Positions 61,401-64,000 of a stretch of DNA of 64,000 nt are shown one piece after another. Each line of letters begins with the position of its first letter. Position 1 is the first letter of the stretch. The position numbers were made by a program, and so were the translations under genes. The notes beneath the pieces are model-generated. The model was not told where the DNA came from and did no database searches. It saw only the letters and a list, made by a program, of their open reading frames with translations. Source of the DNA: Balanoglossus misakiensis (Eukaryota > Hemichordata); NCBI GenBank assembly GCA_040954595.2, contig CM082586.2, forward strand, positions 4,092,001 through 4,156,000, in the 5' to 3' direction.

Positions 61401-64000
61401 GAAAAATTGTCATTTCTGGATGATTTTCATGAGCTATAACCCATGCTTTTCATCGAAAAATCACCAGATTTCGAAAATTCGCAAAGTCGAAAAATTGTCA
61501 TTTCTGGATGATTTTCATGAGCTATAACCCATGCTTTTCATCGAAAAATCACCAGATTTCGAAAATTCGCAAAGTCGAAAAAGTTGTCATTTCTGGATGA
61601 TTTTCATGAGCTATAACCCATGCTTTTCATCGAAAAATCACCAGATTTCGAAAATTCGCAAAGTCGAAAAATTGTCATTTCTGGATGATTTTCATGAGCT
61701 ATAACCCATGCTTTTCATCGAAAATCACCAGATTTCGAAAATTCGCAAAGTCGAAAAATTGTCATTTCTGGATGATTTTCATGAGCTATAACCCATGCTT
61801 TTCATCGAAAAATCACCAGATTTCGAAAATTCGCAAAGTCGAAAAATTGTCATTTCTGGATGATTTTCATGAGCTATAACCCATGCTTTTCATCGAAAAA
61901 TCACCAGATTTCGAAAATTCGCAAAGTCGAAAAATTGTCATTTCTGGATGATTTTCATGAGCTATAACCCATGCTTTTCATCGAAAAATCACCAGATTTC
62001 GAAAATTCGCAAAGTCGAAAAATTGTCATTTCTGGATGATTTTCATGAGCTATAACCCATGCTTTTCATCGAAAAATCACCAGATTTCGAAAATTCGCAA
62101 AGTCGAAAAATTGTCATTTCTGGATGATTTTCATGAGCTATAACCCATGCTTTTCATCGAAAAATCACCAGATTTCGAAAATTCGCAAAGTCGAAAAATT
62201 GTCATTTCTGGATGATTTTCATGAGCTATAACCCATGCTTTTCATCGAAAAATCACCAGATTTCGAAAATTCGCAAAGTCGAAAAATTGTCATTTCTGGA
62301 TGATTTTCATGAGCTATAACCCATGCTTTTCATCGAAAAATCACCAGATTTCGAAAATTCGCAAAGTCGAAAAATTGTCATTTCTGGATGATTTTCATGA
62401 GCTATAACCCATGCTTTTCATCGAAAAATCACCAGATTTCGAAAATTCGCAAAGTCGAAAAATTGTCATTTCTGGATGATTTTCATGAGCTATAACCCAT
62501 GCTTTTCATCGAAAAATCACCAGATTTCGAAAATTCGCAAAGTCGAAAAATTGTCATTTCTGGATGATTTTCATGAGCTATAACCCATGCTTTTCATCGA
62601 AAAATCACCAGATTTCGAAAATTCGCAAAGTCGAAAAATTGTCATTTCTGGATGATTTTCATGAGCTATAACCCATGCTTTTCATCGAAAAATCACCAGA
62701 TTTCGAAAATTCGCAAAGTCGAAAAATTGTCATTTCTGGATGATTTTCATGAGCTATAAACCCATGCTTTTCATCGAAAAATCACCAGATTTCGAAAATT
62801 CGCAAAGTCGAAAAATTGTCATTTCTGGATGATTTTCATGAGCTATAACCCATGCTTTTCATCGAAAAATCACCAGATTTCGAAAATTCGCAAAGTCGAA
62901 AAATTGTCATTTCTGGATGATTTTCATGAGCTATAACCCATGCTTTTCATCGAAAAATCACCAGATTTCGAAAATTCGCAAAGTCGAAAAATTGTCATTT
63001 CTGGATGATTTTCATGAGCTATAACCCATGCTTTTCATCGAAAAATCACCAGATTTCGAAAATTCGCAAAGTCGAAAAATTGTCATTTCTGGATGATTTT
63101 CATGAGCTATAACCCATGCTTTTCATCGAAAAATCACCAGATTTCGAAAATTCGCAAAGTCGAAAAATTGTCATTTCTGGATGATTTTCATGAGCTATAA
63201 CCCATGCTTTTCATCGAAAAATCACCAGATTTCGAAAATTCGCAAAGTCGAAAAATTGTCATTTCTGGATGATTTTCATGAGCTATAACCCATGCTTTTC
63301 ATCGAAAAATCACCAGATTTCGAAAATTCGCAAAGTCGAAAAATTGTCATTTCTGGATGATTTTCATGAGCTATAACCCATGCTTTTCATCGAAAAATCA
63401 CCAGATTTCGAAAATTCGCAAAGTCGAAAAATTGTCATTTCTGGATGATTTTCATGAGCTATAACCCATGCTTTTCATCGAAAAATCACCAGATTTCGAA
63501 AATTCGCAAAGTCGAAAAATTGTCATTTCTGGATGATTTTCATGAGCTATAACCCATGCTTTTCATCGAAAAATCACCAGATTTCGAAAATTCGCAAAGT
63601 CGAAAAATTGTCATTTCTGGATGATTTTCATGAGCTATAACCCATGCTTTTCATCGAAAAATCACCAGATTTCGAAAATTCGCAAAGTCGAAAAATTGTC
63701 ATTTCTGGATGATTTTCATGAGCTATAACCCATGCTTTTCATCGAAAAATCACCAGATTTCGAAAATTCGCAAAGTCGAAAAATTGTCATTTCTGGATGA
63801 TTTTCATGAGCTATAACCCATGCTTTTCATCGAAAAATCACCAGATTTCGAAAATTCGCAAAGTCGAAAAATTGTCATTTCTGGATGATTTTCATGAGCT
63901 ATAACCCATGCTTTTCATCGAAAAATCACCAGATTTCGAAAATTCGCAAAGTCGAAAAATTGTCATTTCTGGATGATTTTCATGAGCTATAACCCATGCT
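49401..64000. repeat. 88-bp satellite DNA array (continues past the window)
   Basis: Unit period is exactly 88 bp (for example 54841 to 55281 is five units). Landmarks in one unit are TTTTCATCGAAAAATCACC, AGATTTCGAAAATTCGC, AAAGTCGAAAAATTGTC, then GATGATTTTCATGAGC and TATAACCCATG. From 49401 there are 166 complete units plus 2 bases, all head to tail. Allowing for the indels I saw (two 8-bp deletions, seven 1-bp insertions, one 1-bp deletion) the length fits an integral count. GC is about 34 percent, yet each unit has four CpG sites. Two sub-types differ at the first base (CATGG or CATGC); the G form is common near the left edge and the C form later. 88 is not a multiple of 3 and the units carry stops, so it is not coding. 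Satellites of this kind typically form heterochromatin, often near centromeres or chromosome ends. Confidence 0.97.

Noticed and set aside
61685-61879. 64-codon open frame inside the satellite
   Set aside because: Created by one missing A in the 61681-61768 unit that changes frame; no other unit has it.
49401-64000. CRISPR-like or telomere-like array
   Set aside because: There are no unique spacers (the whole 88-bp unit repeats), the unit is not a telomere motif, and the gene beside it is eukaryotic.

Overview
The window comes from an animal nuclear genome. It holds one large, many-exon, plus-strand gene with clean GT-AG introns and animal-type introns full of simple repeats and small palindromic elements, and then the edge of a long satellite DNA array. 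The protein is a divergent dynein heavy chain, so the organism makes (or made) cilia or flagella. Frequent TACATGTA-like words and the dispersed elements give a marine-invertebrate flavour, but I cannot name the phylum from sequence alone.

Bases 1 to 48147: a 5'-truncated dynein heavy chain gene, best matched to the DNHD1 class. I placed 91 exons by hand. Their lengths sum to 17,448 nt, which keeps one open frame of 5,815 residues to the TAA at 48145-48147; the first exons lie upstream of the window. In order the protein has a tail (DHC_N1-like), a linker (DHC_N2-like), AAA1, AAA2, AAA3, AAA4, coiled-coil stalk 1, a microtubule-binding domain, coiled-coil stalk 2, AAA5, AAA6, a C-terminal dynein domain, and an extra charged tail of about 590 residues in one last exon. 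AAA1, the main motor ATPase site of ordinary dyneins, has lost both Walker motifs. AAA4 has lost its P-loop. AAA2 (GPAGCGKS) and AAA3 (GDSGCGKT plus LVDDLN) keep theirs. The stalk and microtubule-binding domain look intact. This suggests a microtubule-binding pseudo-motor or scaffold rather than a walking motor. Several disordered inserts (Ser/Arg, Lys/Glu, Pro/Gln, two acidic ones) sit at domain borders.

Introns carry microsatellites, a 15-bp microexon, one GC-AG intron, one NAGNAG acceptor, eight copies of a roughly 75-95 bp palindromic TTAA-flanked element (probably a piggyBac-type MITE), one other inverted-repeat element, a ~90-bp tandem duplication and a small minisatellite. No second gene was seen on either strand.

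Bases 48148 to 49136: 3' UTR and flank with two candidate poly(A) signals.

Bases 49137 to 64000: a tandem array of an 88-bp satellite, 169 complete units by indel-corrected count, running off the window end. The first three units are a divergent edge form and the rest are nearly identical, with multi-unit blocks repeated at 13, 15, 17 and 33 unit spacings.
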